Shown: positions 8,300 to 15,898 of the stretch, piece by piece
Layout of the letters: each line of letters begins with the position of its first letter
Position numbering within the stretch: position 1 is the first letter of the stretch
Origin: an uncultured Alistipes sp.
GTDB taxonomy: Bacteria; Bacteroidota; Bacteroidia; Bacteroidales; Rikenellaceae
Reading direction: 5' to 3'
Assembly: GCA_958449275.1 (NCBI GenBank)
Contig: CAUDHE010000047.1
Coordinates: 1-21,104 of the forward strand
Length of the DNA: 21,104 nucleotides
The notes under the pieces: model-generated
Databases searched by the model: none
The model's input: the letters and a program-made list of their open reading frames with translations, nothing else
Told to the model about the DNA's origin: nothing
Position numbers and translations under genes: made by a program

Positions 8300-9226
8300 A
8301 TGAAACGCCTGCTCACAGCAATACTCATTCTGTCGTGTTTCGCAGCGGCCGCCAAGCCCTACGGAATAAAGGATGTCCCCAACGTACAGACAAGTAACCG
8401 CTACATGTTCACCTCCAATCCCGACGGAATACTTTCCGCCGCGACCGTGGCGCGCATCGACTCGATCTGTTACGACCTTCGGCACCGCGGCATGGCTCAG
8501 GTCGCTGTGGTGGCGTTGCGCGAGATCGACGGCGACGACGTGTTCGACTTCGCCCACAGCCTGTTCTCACAATGGGGAGTCGGCAACAAGAGCGACAACG
8601 GCTTGGGCATACTGCTCGTCGAATCGGAGCACGAAATACGTTTCGTGACGGGTTACGGACTCGAGGGCGTCCTGCCCGACGCCGTCTGCAAGCGCATACA
8701 AACGCAGCGCATGCTGCCCTACTTCCGTCGCGGCGACTACGACGGCGGCATGATCGCGGGCATGGAGGCCATACGCTCCACCCTCGAAGGGAGCGAACTC
8801 GACAACGGCGGCAACGACGACTACGCAGCCGCGGACGACGACATTCCCGCAGGCATTCTGTTCACGTTCGGCGGCTTTCTGCTGCTTTACATGGGCGCGG
8901 CATGGATGCTTTACCGCGCCCGCCGACGCTGTCCCGAGTGCCGCAAGACCGCGCTGCGAATCGATTCCACACGCATCGTAAGCCGCACGGCTGAAGTGAC
9001 GGTCTACGAGGACACCTTGGTGTGCGGCAACTGCGGCGCAACGGTCAAACGCCGTCGCCAATCGGGCAACGGCTCGGGTCCTGGCACCCGTCGGGGCGGA
9101 GGCGGAGGGACTATCATCGGAGGTATGGGCGGCTTCGGAGGTTTCGGCGGATCGGGCGGAGGAAGTATCGGCGGAGGCTTCGGAGGCGGCCGTTTCGGAG
9201 GCGGAGGCGCGGGCTCGCGATGGTAG
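8300..9226 (+). CDS. TPM-domain membrane protein with zinc ribbon (YgcG-like)
   Basis: This 308-residue exported membrane protein belongs to the TPM (TLP18.3/Psb32/MOLO-1) group; its biochemical role in bacteria is unclear. It has a signal peptide (about 1-18), then a TPM domain (about 30-165) with VFDFAHSLFSQWGVG, DNGLGILLVESEHEIRFVTG and YDGGMIAGMEAI. An acidic linker leads to one membrane helix (about 185-205). A cytoplasmic zinc ribbon follows, with CPEC (211-214) and CGNC (242-245). The Gly-rich tail ends FGGGGAGSRW, as is usual for the family, which supports TAG at 9224-9226 as the true stop. The start has a good AAAGGAA ribosome site overlapping the end of the GH13 gene. LemA follows, a frequent partner of this family. 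Confidence 0.9.
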   Translation: MKRLLTAILILSCFAAAAKPYGIKDVPNVQTSNRYMFTSNPDGILSAATVARIDSICYDLRHRGMAQVAVVALREIDGDDVFDFAHSLFSQWGVGNKSDNGLGILLVESEHEIRFVTGYGLEGVLPDAVCKRIQTQRMLPYFRRGDYDGGMIAGMEAIRSTLEGSELDNGGNDDYAAADDDIPAGILFTFGGFLLLYMGAAWMLYRARRRCPECRKTALRIDSTRIVSRTAEVTVYEDTLVCGNCGATVKRRRQSGNGSGPGTRRGGGGGTIIGGMGGFGGFGGSGGGSIGGGFGGGRFGGGGAGSRW

Positions 9227-9264
9227 GACTCGCGATGGTAGGACTCGCGATGGTAGGACTCGCG
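9214..9264 (+). repeat. 15-base tandem repeat, 3.4 copies, spanning a stop codon
   Basis: The unit CTCGCGATGGTAGGA occurs at 9214-9228, 9229-9243 and 9244-9258, followed by CTCGCG at 9259-9264. Each copy contains the TAG that ends the TPM gene, so three in-frame TAG codons follow one another, each preceded by SRW. In the lemA frame the same unit reads MVGLA and offers an ATG in every copy. Confidence 0.95.
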
Positions 9265-9327
9265 CTAAAGTCCGCGGCAAACATGACAACACACAGTATA
9301 TATTTAATGTATAAACAACCGAAAATT

Positions 9328-9903
9328 ATGAAACGAATCATTCTCGCGGCCCTCGCGGCCATGTTCGCAATGACCTCATGTTCGACCTACAACGGCATGG
9401 TAACCAAAGAGGAGGCGGTAAAGACCGCATGGTCGAACGTCGAGTTGCAATATCAGCGTCGCGCCGACCTCATCCCCAATCTCGTGGCGACAGTGAAGGG
9501 CTACGCCTCTCACGAGGAATCGACGCTGAAAGCCGTGGTCGACGCGCGCGCGAAGGCTACGTCGGTAAACATCTCGGTCGACGATCTGAACGAGGAGTCG
9601 CTGGCCGCCTATCAGAAGGCACAGTCGTCGGTAACATCGGCCTTGGGACGACTGATCGCCGTATCGGAAAACTATCCCGACCTGAAAGCCAATCAGAATT
9701 TCCTGGAATTGCAGGCGCAACTCGAGGGGACGGAGAATCGCATTACCGTCGCGCGCAGGGAGTTCAACGAGGCGACTCAGGCCTACAATACGGCCATCCG
9801 TAAATTTCCGGCCAATCTGATAGCGATGATCTTCTCGTTCAAACAGAAGCCCTATTTCGCGGCCGACGAGGGAGCGTCGCAGGCTCCGAAAGTGGAATTT
9901 TAA
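9328..9903 (+). CDS. lemA: LemA family protein
   Basis: This 191-residue LemA protein is a membrane-anchored, mostly helical protein of unknown biochemical role. The N-terminus has a lipoprotein-like signal MFAMTSC (Cys18). The conserved LemA core follows: TKEEAVKTAWSNVELQYQRR (26-45), then ADLIPNLVATVKGYASHE. The ending is also typical, with FNEATQAYNTAIRKFPANL and a KPYF motif. The ATG at 9328 puts the signal peptide at the N-terminus. The frame stays open upstream through the 15-base repeats (ATG at 9220 overlapping the TPM stop), which would add 36 residues; I consider that less likely because it would bury the signal sequence. It lies 101 bases after the TPM gene and is a classic TPM-LemA pair. 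Confidence 0.92.
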   Translation: MKRIILAALAAMFAMTSCSTYNGMVTKEEAVKTAWSNVELQYQRRADLIPNLVATVKGYASHEESTLKAVVDARAKATSVNISVDDLNEESLAAYQKAQSSVTSALGRLIAVSENYPDLKANQNFLELQAQLEGTENRITVARREFNEATQAYNTAIRKFPANLIAMIFSFKQKPYFAADEGASQAPKVEF

Positions 9904-9916
9904 CCGGTACCGCACC

Positions 9917-9961
9917 ATCTTCGGCGGCCGGCGGGCTTCGAAAGCGCGAGCTGCCGAAGAT
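9917..9961 (+). terminator. Hairpin between lemA and the oxidoreductase gene
   Basis: ATCTTCGGCGGC (9917-9928) can pair with GCTGCCGAAGAT (9950-9961) with one mismatch, and a small inner hairpin GCTT/AAGC lies within the loop. No U-tract follows. It starts 14 bases after the lemA stop, so a terminator or mRNA-stabilising stem is likely; a conserved intergenic palindrome is the alternative. Confidence 0.5.
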
Positions 9962-9990
9962 AAGTATAAAATGCTTTAACGACTCAACCC

Positions 9991-11010
9991 ATGAAAAAAA
10001 TACGTTTCGGTGTCGTCGGGACCAACTTCATAACCGACCGAGTGATAGCGGGCGCGCGCGAAGACGAACGTTTCGAACTCACGGCCGTATGTTCACGCAC
10101 TCGCGAGCGCGGCGAGGAGTTCGCCGCCGCACACGGCATACCGCATGTATTCGTATCGCTCGACGAGATGGCTTCGTCCGATGCCGTCGACGCGGTATAC
10201 ATCGCCACGCCCAACTCCACGCATGCCGACAGCGCCATAATATGTATGGACCGCGGAAAACACGTGCTGTGCGAAAAGCCTATGGCCTCGAACGCCCGCG
10301 AAGTGCGTAGCATGATCGAGGCGTCGCGCCGCAACGGCGTGACGCTGATGGAAGCCATGAAGAGCACGCTCAGTCCGTCGTTCGGCGCAGTGATCGAAAA
10401 TCTGCACCGCATAGGCACGCCGCGCCGCTACTTCGCCTCCTTCTGCCAATACTCGTCGCGTTACGACAAATTCAAGCAGGGAACGGTACTAAACGCTTTT
10501 CGCCCCGAGCTCTCCAACGGCGCGATGATGGACATAGGCGTATATACGCTCTATCCGCTCGCATTGCTGTTCGGACGTCCGCGATCGGTCTCGGCGCAAG
10601 GCATAGTGCTGTCGAGCGGAGTCGACGGGCAGGGAAGCGTGAATCTGCAATACGACGGGATGAACGCCACGCTGCTCTATTCGAAAATAGCCAACTCGCA
10701 TCTGCCTGCCGAAATAGAGGGCGAGGACGGCAATATCATGATCGACCGCATACAGACGCCCGTCGATGTGCGGTTCTGCCCGCGTCAGGCTCCCGCCTCG
10801 GGACGCGAACGCCGCCCCGAGGCGGAAATGCTCGGCCGCGAGCAGCCGCACGACGAATACTATTACGAAATAAAGGAGTTCATCGATACGATTCTCGACG
10901 GACGCACCGAATCGCGAATCAACAGTCACGACTGTTCGCTGGCAACGGCCGAAATCATCGACGAAGTACGCCGTCAATTGGGCGTCCGTTACCCCGCCGA
11001 CGAGGCATAG
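9991..11010 (+). CDS. Gfo/Idh/MocA family NAD(P)-dependent oxidoreductase
   Basis: This 339-residue sugar or polyol dehydrogenase-like enzyme has a Rossmann N-terminal domain (about 3-120). The dinucleotide loop is GVVGTNFI (7-14), a variant of GxGxxG. The family signature CEKPMA (94-99) carries the conserved Lys96. The C-terminal alpha/beta domain (about 125-330) includes GAMMDIGVYTLYPL (177-190), matching the DxGxH/Y motif that places the catalytic residues; here Tyr185 replaces His. The substrate is unknown. It has no signal peptide, so it is cytoplasmic. A hairpin separates it from lemA, and the next gene converges on it after only 37 bases, so it may be its own transcription unit. No clear -7 box was found upstream. 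Confidence 0.93.
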   Translation: MKKIRFGVVGTNFITDRVIAGAREDERFELTAVCSRTRERGEEFAAAHGIPHVFVSLDEMASSDAVDAVYIATPNSTHADSAIICMDRGKHVLCEKPMASNAREVRSMIEASRRNGVTLMEAMKSTLSPSFGAVIENLHRIGTPRRYFASFCQYSSRYDKFKQGTVLNAFRPELSNGAMMDIGVYTLYPLALLFGRPRSVSAQGIVLSSGVDGQGSVNLQYDGMNATLLYSKIANSHLPAEIEGEDGNIMIDRIQTPVDVRFCPRQAPASGRERRPEAEMLGREQPHDEYYYEIKEFIDTILDGRTESRINSHDCSLATAEIIDEVRRQLGVRYPADEA

Positions 11011-11047
11011 AAGCACGACGCGCAGTCCGAAGCCCCGCAAAAAGGAC

Positions 11048-11512
11048 TCAGGCTGCCGTCTTGCGCCTCAACTGCCTGACCACTATGTTGTCGAGCGAGA
11101 AACATCCGGCACCCGCGATGAACAGCAATACGAACATCACCAGAAATATCAACGGCAGTTCGATCGCCGAGAAGCCGTCGCCGCGATGCACGACGAACAA
11201 TATCACGCACATCGAGAATATCACGGGCAACAGCGCCAACCGATAAAACGCTCCCGCCATCACGCCCGCCGCGCATATGACTTCGGCGAATATGGCCAGC
11301 AGCAGCGACATGCGCGGCCCTATCCCCAACGGATCGTAGAAAGTCGCAGAAAGCGATTCGAACCCGATGATCTTGCTTATTCCGTGCCACATCAGCAGCC
11401 CGCCGAAGAAAAGGCGCAGAACCAGAATAAAAGCCGACTCGTATTTGCCGTAAGGCCGATCGGGAAAAAGAAACGACATTACGGGCGACATGTTATACGA
11501 TATTTTTTCCAT
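11048..11512 (-). CDS. DoxX family membrane protein
   Basis: This 154-residue integral membrane protein of the DoxX family has about four transmembrane helices, near residues 27-45, 68-88, 91-108 and 118-137. The family signature is visible as LVLRLFFGGLLMWHGISKI, followed by a MSLLLAIFAEVICAAGVM helix. Members are linked to quinone-dependent or redox functions, but many are uncharacterised and no role can be given here. I chose the ATG at 11512; a TTG three codons upstream is in frame but less likely. It lies 76 bases after the aminotransferase-like gene, without a visible promoter, so it may be the tail of the tilS-holA operon. It converges with the oxidoreductase gene. Confidence 0.85.
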   Translation of the reverse strand: MEKISYNMSPVMSFLFPDRPYGKYESAFILVLRLFFGGLLMWHGISKIIGFESLSATFYDPLGIGPRMSLLLAIFAEVICAAGVMAGAFYRLALLPVIFSMCVILFVVHRGDGFSAIELPLIFLVMFVLLFIAGAGCFSLDNIVVRQLRRKTAA

Positions 11513-11588
11513 TTGAAACAAGCGGTCGGAGTTTGTTCCCGCCCGCAGTTACCGCCAAAGGCAAACGGCATGCCAATCGAAAAGAGCG

Positions 11589-12365
11589 CTATCGCGCGGC
11601 CGATTCCATATATTCGGCCAACTTCTCGGCTATGATGGCCATGTAGGGTTTGCCGCCGATGCGGGCGATTGCGGTCACGCCTTGGTAATTGACGGTCAGC
11701 ACCTCGTCGGCCGAAGCCAGATCGTCGCGCGTGAGCGGTCGACGGATCACAGTAAGCGAAGCCTCGCGCGCCGCCTGCTCCGCCGTCTCGCGCTCCACCG
11801 ACACCGTGGCGGCAGGCGGAGTGAAAAGAGTATAGCCGCGCACCAAAAAGATGGGCTGCGTGCTCTCGGAGACGAGATTTCCCGCCGCATCGGTCAACAC
11901 GGCAGTGTGAAATCCCCGCGCCCGAGCAGTCGCGTCGGCCAGCGCCCGAGTCTCCGCGGCCGCCGAAGTGGGAAAGGCCTGCAACGGGGGAGACATATTC
12001 ACGCACACGGCTTCGGGACGCAGGCTGCGCAGTACATAACCGCGATATATCGACGGATCGTCGTACTCCATGCTTATGTCTCCCGAAGGATAGGCTTTCA
12101 CGATCAACCTGACGGTCACGTTACGCGTCAGACGGCATGCCTCGGCCAATTGTCGGGCCGCCCGCTCCGCTTCGCGCGCAACAATATCGATGTCGATACC
12201 GAACAGTTGCTCCGCCGCGGTCGTCAGCACCTCGACGTGACGCCCCATACGACGGCACTCGCCGCCGAGCGTATGCACGTTCTGAAATACGTACGGTCCC
12301 CGCTGCGGCGTCGCATGCTGCAACTCGCCGTTAAAAAGCATATATTTTTCGCGATTCGCGTCCAT
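11589..12365 (-). CDS. Aminotransferase class IV-like protein lacking the PLP lysine
   Basis: This 258-residue protein resembles fold-type IV PLP enzymes (branched-chain aminotransferase or aminodeoxychorismate lyase type). Visible similarities are the start FNGEL, the central TDAAGNLVSESTQPIFLV (158-175) with conserved Glu167, then LFTPP (180-184) and LTRDDLASADEVL (211-223) near the end. In active members a lysine lies about 19 residues before the G-x-x-x-A segment that here begins at Gly151. The region 125-150 contains no lysine, and the only lysines are at 7, 90, 239 and 248. The usual Asn of the ESTxxN motif is Pro171. It may therefore be non-catalytic or use altered chemistry. It begins 15 bases after holA, so it is co-transcribed. 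Confidence 0.75.
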   Translation of the reverse strand: MDANREKYMLFNGELQHATPQRGPYVFQNVHTLGGECRRMGRHVEVLTTAAEQLFGIDIDIVAREAERAARQLAEACRLTRNVTVRLIVKAYPSGDISMEYDDPSIYRGYVLRSLRPEAVCVNMSPPLQAFPTSAAAETRALADATARARGFHTAVLTDAAGNLVSESTQPIFLVRGYTLFTPPAATVSVERETAEQAAREASLTVIRRPLTRDDLASADEVLTVNYQGVTAIARIGGKPYMAIIAEKLAEYMESAAR

Positions 12366-12380
12366 GACCGAAATATGTCG

Positions 12381-13451
12381 CTACGAAGCGAATATTTTAA
12401 GCAGCAACTCGCGCAGCAGCTCGCCGTCGTCGGCCGCTCCCGCATCGATACCCTTGCTCTTGCCGTCGTACTCGCGCAACAGGCCGAGTATGTTGAATAC
12501 GCTTCGGTTGTTCCATTGGGCCGACAACTCCTTCAACTCGCGAACGGCGAACACGTTGCTTTTCTTGAGGATGCGCATCAGCTCCGTATCGTCGGGAAAC
12601 GGTTTGTTCCTATACTTCGTTTGCCAGCGCAAATAGTTGACCACGAACATGTCGCGGAACTGGCCGAACAGAGCCGTTACAGTGAGCAGCAGCGGATTGT
12701 CCTTGGGGTTGCGCGCGAAGTGGTCGGCTATGCGCATGGCTCGCGCCACATCCCGTCGGGCTACGGCGCCGCACAGCTCGAAGTTGTTGAAATCTTTCGA
12801 TATGCCCACATTGCTCTCTATGTGGCCGTCGGTTATGTCGGTCGTGCCCGCGGGCAGCGAAACCATGAGTTTGTCGATCTCGTTGGATATCTTCGCTATG
12901 TCGCACCCCAAATGGTCGGTGAGCATCTGCACGGCCTTGGGACTTATCCTCAACCCGCGCGAAGCGATGAACGAGACGAGCCACGGCCCGATCTCGTAAT
13001 CGCGCGGCCGCACCGATTCGAATACCGTGCCCGCCGAGGCGCACTGCTTGTAGAACGCCGAGCGTTTGTCGACGTTGCGTTCCTTGTGGCAAACGACCAG
13101 TACGGTCGACGCCTGCGGTTTGGATGTGTAATGCGACAACTTTTCGATGTTTCGCAACTGCTGCGCCTCCTTCACTATCACCACTTCGCGCGAGCCCGTC
13201 ATGGGCATCTGACGACACAGATTCACTATCCGCCCCGCATCGCTGTCCTTACCGTAAACGATTATGCGGTTGAAAGCCTGCTCCTCGGGCGTGAGCGTGG
13301 TCTGCGCCAGCAGGTCGCACAACACGTCGATGAAATAGCTCTCCTCGCCCATTAGCAGGTAGACGGGCGCGAAACGGCGCGCGGCGATCTCTCCGCGCAG
13401 GCGTTCGAACTCGGCCACGCTGTCTTTGAATTTCACGCTGCTTTTGGCCAT
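12381..13451 (-). CDS. holA: DNA polymerase III subunit delta
   Basis: This is the clamp-loader delta subunit, which opens the sliding clamp during chromosomal replication. The 356-residue length matches the family. The N-terminal domain carries FAPVYLLMGEESYFIDVL (27-44), the degenerate AAA+ nucleotide-binding start typical of delta. A REVVIVKEAQQL strand-helix follows at 88-99 and a CHKERNVDKR segment at 121-130. The helical C-terminal part (about 165-356) has DHLGCDIAKISNEIDKL and the collar-domain helices LFGQFRDMFVV. The frame is open further upstream, but the ATG at 13451 is chosen because it lies two bases after the tilS stop and starts the conserved protein. The spacing implies translational coupling with tilS. 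Confidence 0.92.
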   Translation of the reverse strand: MAKSSVKFKDSVAEFERLRGEIAARRFAPVYLLMGEESYFIDVLCDLLAQTTLTPEEQAFNRIIVYGKDSDAGRIVNLCRQMPMTGSREVVIVKEAQQLRNIEKLSHYTSKPQASTVLVVCHKERNVDKRSAFYKQCASAGTVFESVRPRDYEIGPWLVSFIASRGLRISPKAVQMLTDHLGCDIAKISNEIDKLMVSLPAGTTDITDGHIESNVGISKDFNNFELCGAVARRDVARAMRIADHFARNPKDNPLLLTVTALFGQFRDMFVVNYLRWQTKYRNKPFPDDTELMRILKKSNVFAVRELKELSAQWNNRSVFNILGLLREYDGKSKGIDAGAADDGELLRELLLKIFAS

Positions 13452-13453
13452 CG

Positions 13454-14794
13454 TCAGATAATCTCTTTGGTTATGCGAAGCACCTTGTCGGTGTCGGGCG
13501 TAATTCTGTAATCGTCGTCTATGCGTTGTCCCACCAGCCATACTATACGATCGTCGGAGGTAAGCACGAACTGGCGTCGCTTCTCGGCCATCGACACTTT
13601 GCGGTCGATGAGATAATCGCTCACCTTCTTGCGGCCGTTCAAACCGAAGGGGGTAAAGGCGTCGCCGTCGCGCCAGCGACGGAGCGTAAGCGGCCATACT
13701 ATTTTCGAAGCGTCGAGCAACGCGATGTTTTCGGGAACGTTGAACGCAGGCATGTCGTCGGCATCGCACAGTTCGAAATATAGCACCGAGTTGCCGCAAT
13801 AGGCACGTTGCCGCCCCTCGCAAACAGTGATCTCGCACGCATCGCCGTCGTCGATGCGCGTAACGGCTATATTACCGCGGTCGACATAGGCCACATGACT
13901 GCGCGAATAGAATCTCTTGCCCGAATTGCCCGCATCGAGAGCCCTGCACAGGCCGTCGACAGTGTCGCCCTTGAATCCGTAGCGCGAATTGAGGATCTCG
14001 TATATGACGAAGTCGCGCGACGCTGCGATCTCTATGCGGTCGACATGCAGCGTGAACACGCCCGCCGATTCGGTGACCGCGCCGTCGTATATGCGGTCGA
14101 TGGCGCAATCGATGAAGTTCTGCGCCGCCGTCAGACGGTCTATGTTGCGGTTCATGATGAACGCGAACCGCGGATTGATCTCGCGTATGCGCGGAATAAG
14201 CCCCAAACGTATCTTGTTGCGCAGATATTTGGTCGAGCGGTTCGACGAATCCTCGCGGAACGGGATATGCTTGTGCAACGCATAATCCATGATCTCCTTG
14301 CGCGTGGCGAACATCAGCGGACGCACGATGCGGCCCGCGTGATTGCTTATGCCCGTCAGACCGCGCAGTCCCGTACCGCGCAGCATGTTTATGAAAAATG
14401 TCTCTATCGAATCGTCGATGTGGTGCGCTATGGCCGTCACGGTGTAACCGTGCTCGCGACACAGCTCGGCGAACCACGCGTAACGCAGACGCCGCGCCGC
14501 CATCTCCATCGATTCGCCCGTGCGCTCCATCTCGCCCACGGTGTCGAAACGGCGGTTATGGCACACTATGCCGTATTTGCGGGCGGTCTCCTGCACCAGG
14601 ATCTCATCCTCGTCGCTCTCCGCGCCGCGCAAACCGAAATTGCAGTGCGCCACGGCCACGTGATAGCCGCTGTTGATGCACAGCGACATGAGCACCATCG
14701 AATCCACTCCGCCCGATACGGTGAGCAGAATCCGGTCCTGACGGGTGAAGAGTCCGTTACGGCGGACATATTCCTGAAAATTATCTATAAGCAT
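13454..14794 (-). CDS. tilS: tRNA(Ile)-lysidine synthetase
   Basis: TilS adds lysine to C34 of the AUA-reading tRNA(Ile), using ATP, and is normally essential. The 446-residue protein has the PP-loop SGGVDS (27-32), the HHIDD motif (124-128) followed by ETFFINMLRGTGLRGLTGI, and the tRNA-recognition region FREDSSNRSTKYLRNKIR (179-196). The C-terminal domain carries WRDGDAFTPFGLNGRKKVSD (374-393), as in other TilS proteins. I take the ATG at 14794; a TTG two codons upstream is in frame, but TTG starts are uncommon. Its stop is two bases before holA. The 84-base gap after murB contains only a weak hairpin (14829-14844) and no clear promoter. Confidence 0.95.
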   Translation of the reverse strand: MLIDNFQEYVRRNGLFTRQDRILLTVSGGVDSMVLMSLCINSGYHVAVAHCNFGLRGAESDEDEILVQETARKYGIVCHNRRFDTVGEMERTGESMEMAARRLRYAWFAELCREHGYTVTAIAHHIDDSIETFFINMLRGTGLRGLTGISNHAGRIVRPLMFATRKEIMDYALHKHIPFREDSSNRSTKYLRNKIRLGLIPRIREINPRFAFIMNRNIDRLTAAQNFIDCAIDRIYDGAVTESAGVFTLHVDRIEIAASRDFVIYEILNSRYGFKGDTVDGLCRALDAGNSGKRFYSRSHVAYVDRGNIAVTRIDDGDACEITVCEGRQRAYCGNSVLYFELCDADDMPAFNVPENIALLDASKIVWPLTLRRWRDGDAFTPFGLNGRKKVSDYLIDRKVSMAEKRRQFVLTSDDRIVWLVGQRIDDDYRITPDTDKVLRITKEII

Positions 14795-14878
14795 GTTCAA
14801 ATAACAAGCAATTAATATATCGATTATCGCAGTTCCACGACTGCAAAATCAAATCCGACGGTCATCGGCTCGCAACCC

Positions 14879-15892
14879 CTACAATATGTTCACCTCGGGT
14901 TCGATCACTATACCGAACGCATCGAGGACTCTCCGCTGCACCTCGCGTGCCAGCTCCATTATCTCCTCGCCCGTAGCGCCGCCGAAGTTCACCAACACCA
15001 GCGCCTGACGGTCGTGCACACCCACGCGCCCCATGCGGCAGCCCTTCATACCCGCACGGTCGATGAGCCACCCCGCCGCCAGTTTGCGGCATTCGGGATC
15101 GGCCGCAGGATATATCGGCATCTCGCCGTAACGCCCGACGAGGCTTTCGGCCTCGGCCCTGCTCACCACGGGATTCTTGAAGAAACTCCCCGCATTGCCC
15201 AACACGGCCGTGTCAGGCAGCTTGCCGCGACGGATGGCGCACACCGCCGCACGTATGTTGTCGAGCGTCGCCCCGCCGCGCGCCGCGGTCTCGCGCTGCA
15301 AATCGCCGTAGCCGAGATTGGGCGCCGATCGCTTGCCGAAACGTAATTCGACGGAGGTGATTACCGAGCGCCCCCGCAATTCGTGCTTGAATATGCTGTC
15401 GCGATAGGCGAAACGGCACTCCTCGGCCGACAGAACCCCGTGCCGGCACATTTCGGTATCGAACCAATGCACGCGGGCCACGACATCCTTCGCCTCGGCT
15501 CCGTAGGCTCCTATGTTCTGCACGGGAGCCGCCCCTACGGTACCCGGAATCAAAGAAAGATTCTCCGCGCCCCATAACCCGCGCTCCACGCTCCACGCCA
15601 CCAGGTCGTCCCACTCCACGGCCGCCCCCGCCTCCACGGTCACCGAATCGTCGTCCTCGGCGAGAACCGATATGCCGTGAATGTCGGGCTTGAGCAACAC
15701 GCCGTCGAAATAACGGGTGAACAAAATATTGTTGCCGCCTCCGAGCACATACCATTTTTCGGGTCTGCGCTCGGGCGCGAAGATGATGTCGAGATCGTCG
15801 GCCGCATCGAACGACACGAGTCGCCGTGCCTTCTCGTCGGCATGGAAACTGTTCAGTTCACGCAGCGGATGCTCGGAAAATTCTCTTATCAT
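14879..15892 (-). CDS. murB: UDP-N-acetylenolpyruvoylglucosamine reductase
   Basis: MurB reduces UDP-GlcNAc-enolpyruvate to UDP-MurNAc with NADPH and FAD in peptidoglycan synthesis. The 337-residue protein is of the Escherichia coli-type length. The FAD-binding part has VLGGGNNILF (49-58) and SLIPGTVGAAPVQNIGAYG (113-131). Catalytic features are YRDSIFK (163-169, with Arg164), GNAGSFFKNP (232-241, proton-donor Ser236) and the final EPEVNIL (331-337) with the conserved Glu. It starts six bases after the protease stop, so the two are in one transcript. Nothing unusual was seen. Confidence 0.97.
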   Translation of the reverse strand: MIREFSEHPLRELNSFHADEKARRLVSFDAADDLDIIFAPERRPEKWYVLGGGNNILFTRYFDGVLLKPDIHGISVLAEDDDSVTVEAGAAVEWDDLVAWSVERGLWGAENLSLIPGTVGAAPVQNIGAYGAEAKDVVARVHWFDTEMCRHGVLSAEECRFAYRDSIFKHELRGRSVITSVELRFGKRSAPNLGYGDLQRETAARGGATLDNIRAAVCAIRRGKLPDTAVLGNAGSFFKNPVVSRAEAESLVGRYGEMPIYPAADPECRKLAAGWLIDRAGMKGCRMGRVGVHDRQALVLVNFGGATGEEIMELAREVQRRVLDAFGIVIEPEVNIL

Positions 15893-15898
15893 GCGCAG

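Noticed and set aside
9022..9327. Upstream extension of lemA through the Gly-rich end of the TPM gene
   Set aside because: The extension is an out-of-frame reading of the TPM gene and would bury the LemA signal peptide. The possible start inside the repeats at 9220 is kept as a question, not as the annotation.
11026..11050. AGTCC/GGACT dyad between the convergent oxidoreductase and DoxX genes as a terminator
   Set aside because: A five-base stem with a long loop and no U-tract is expected by chance.
11682..13355. Long + strand frame opposite the aminotransferase-like gene and holA
   Set aside because: Antisense to conserved genes, Arg/His-rich translation without recognisable motifs.
13452..13838. 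Upstream extension of holA into tilS
   Set aside because: It overlaps the conserved C-terminal domain of TilS; the ATG at 13451 gives the expected family length.
14829..14844. GCAGT/ACTGC hairpin between murB and tilS as a terminator
   Set aside because: The stem has only five pairs and no U-tract follows; too weak to call.
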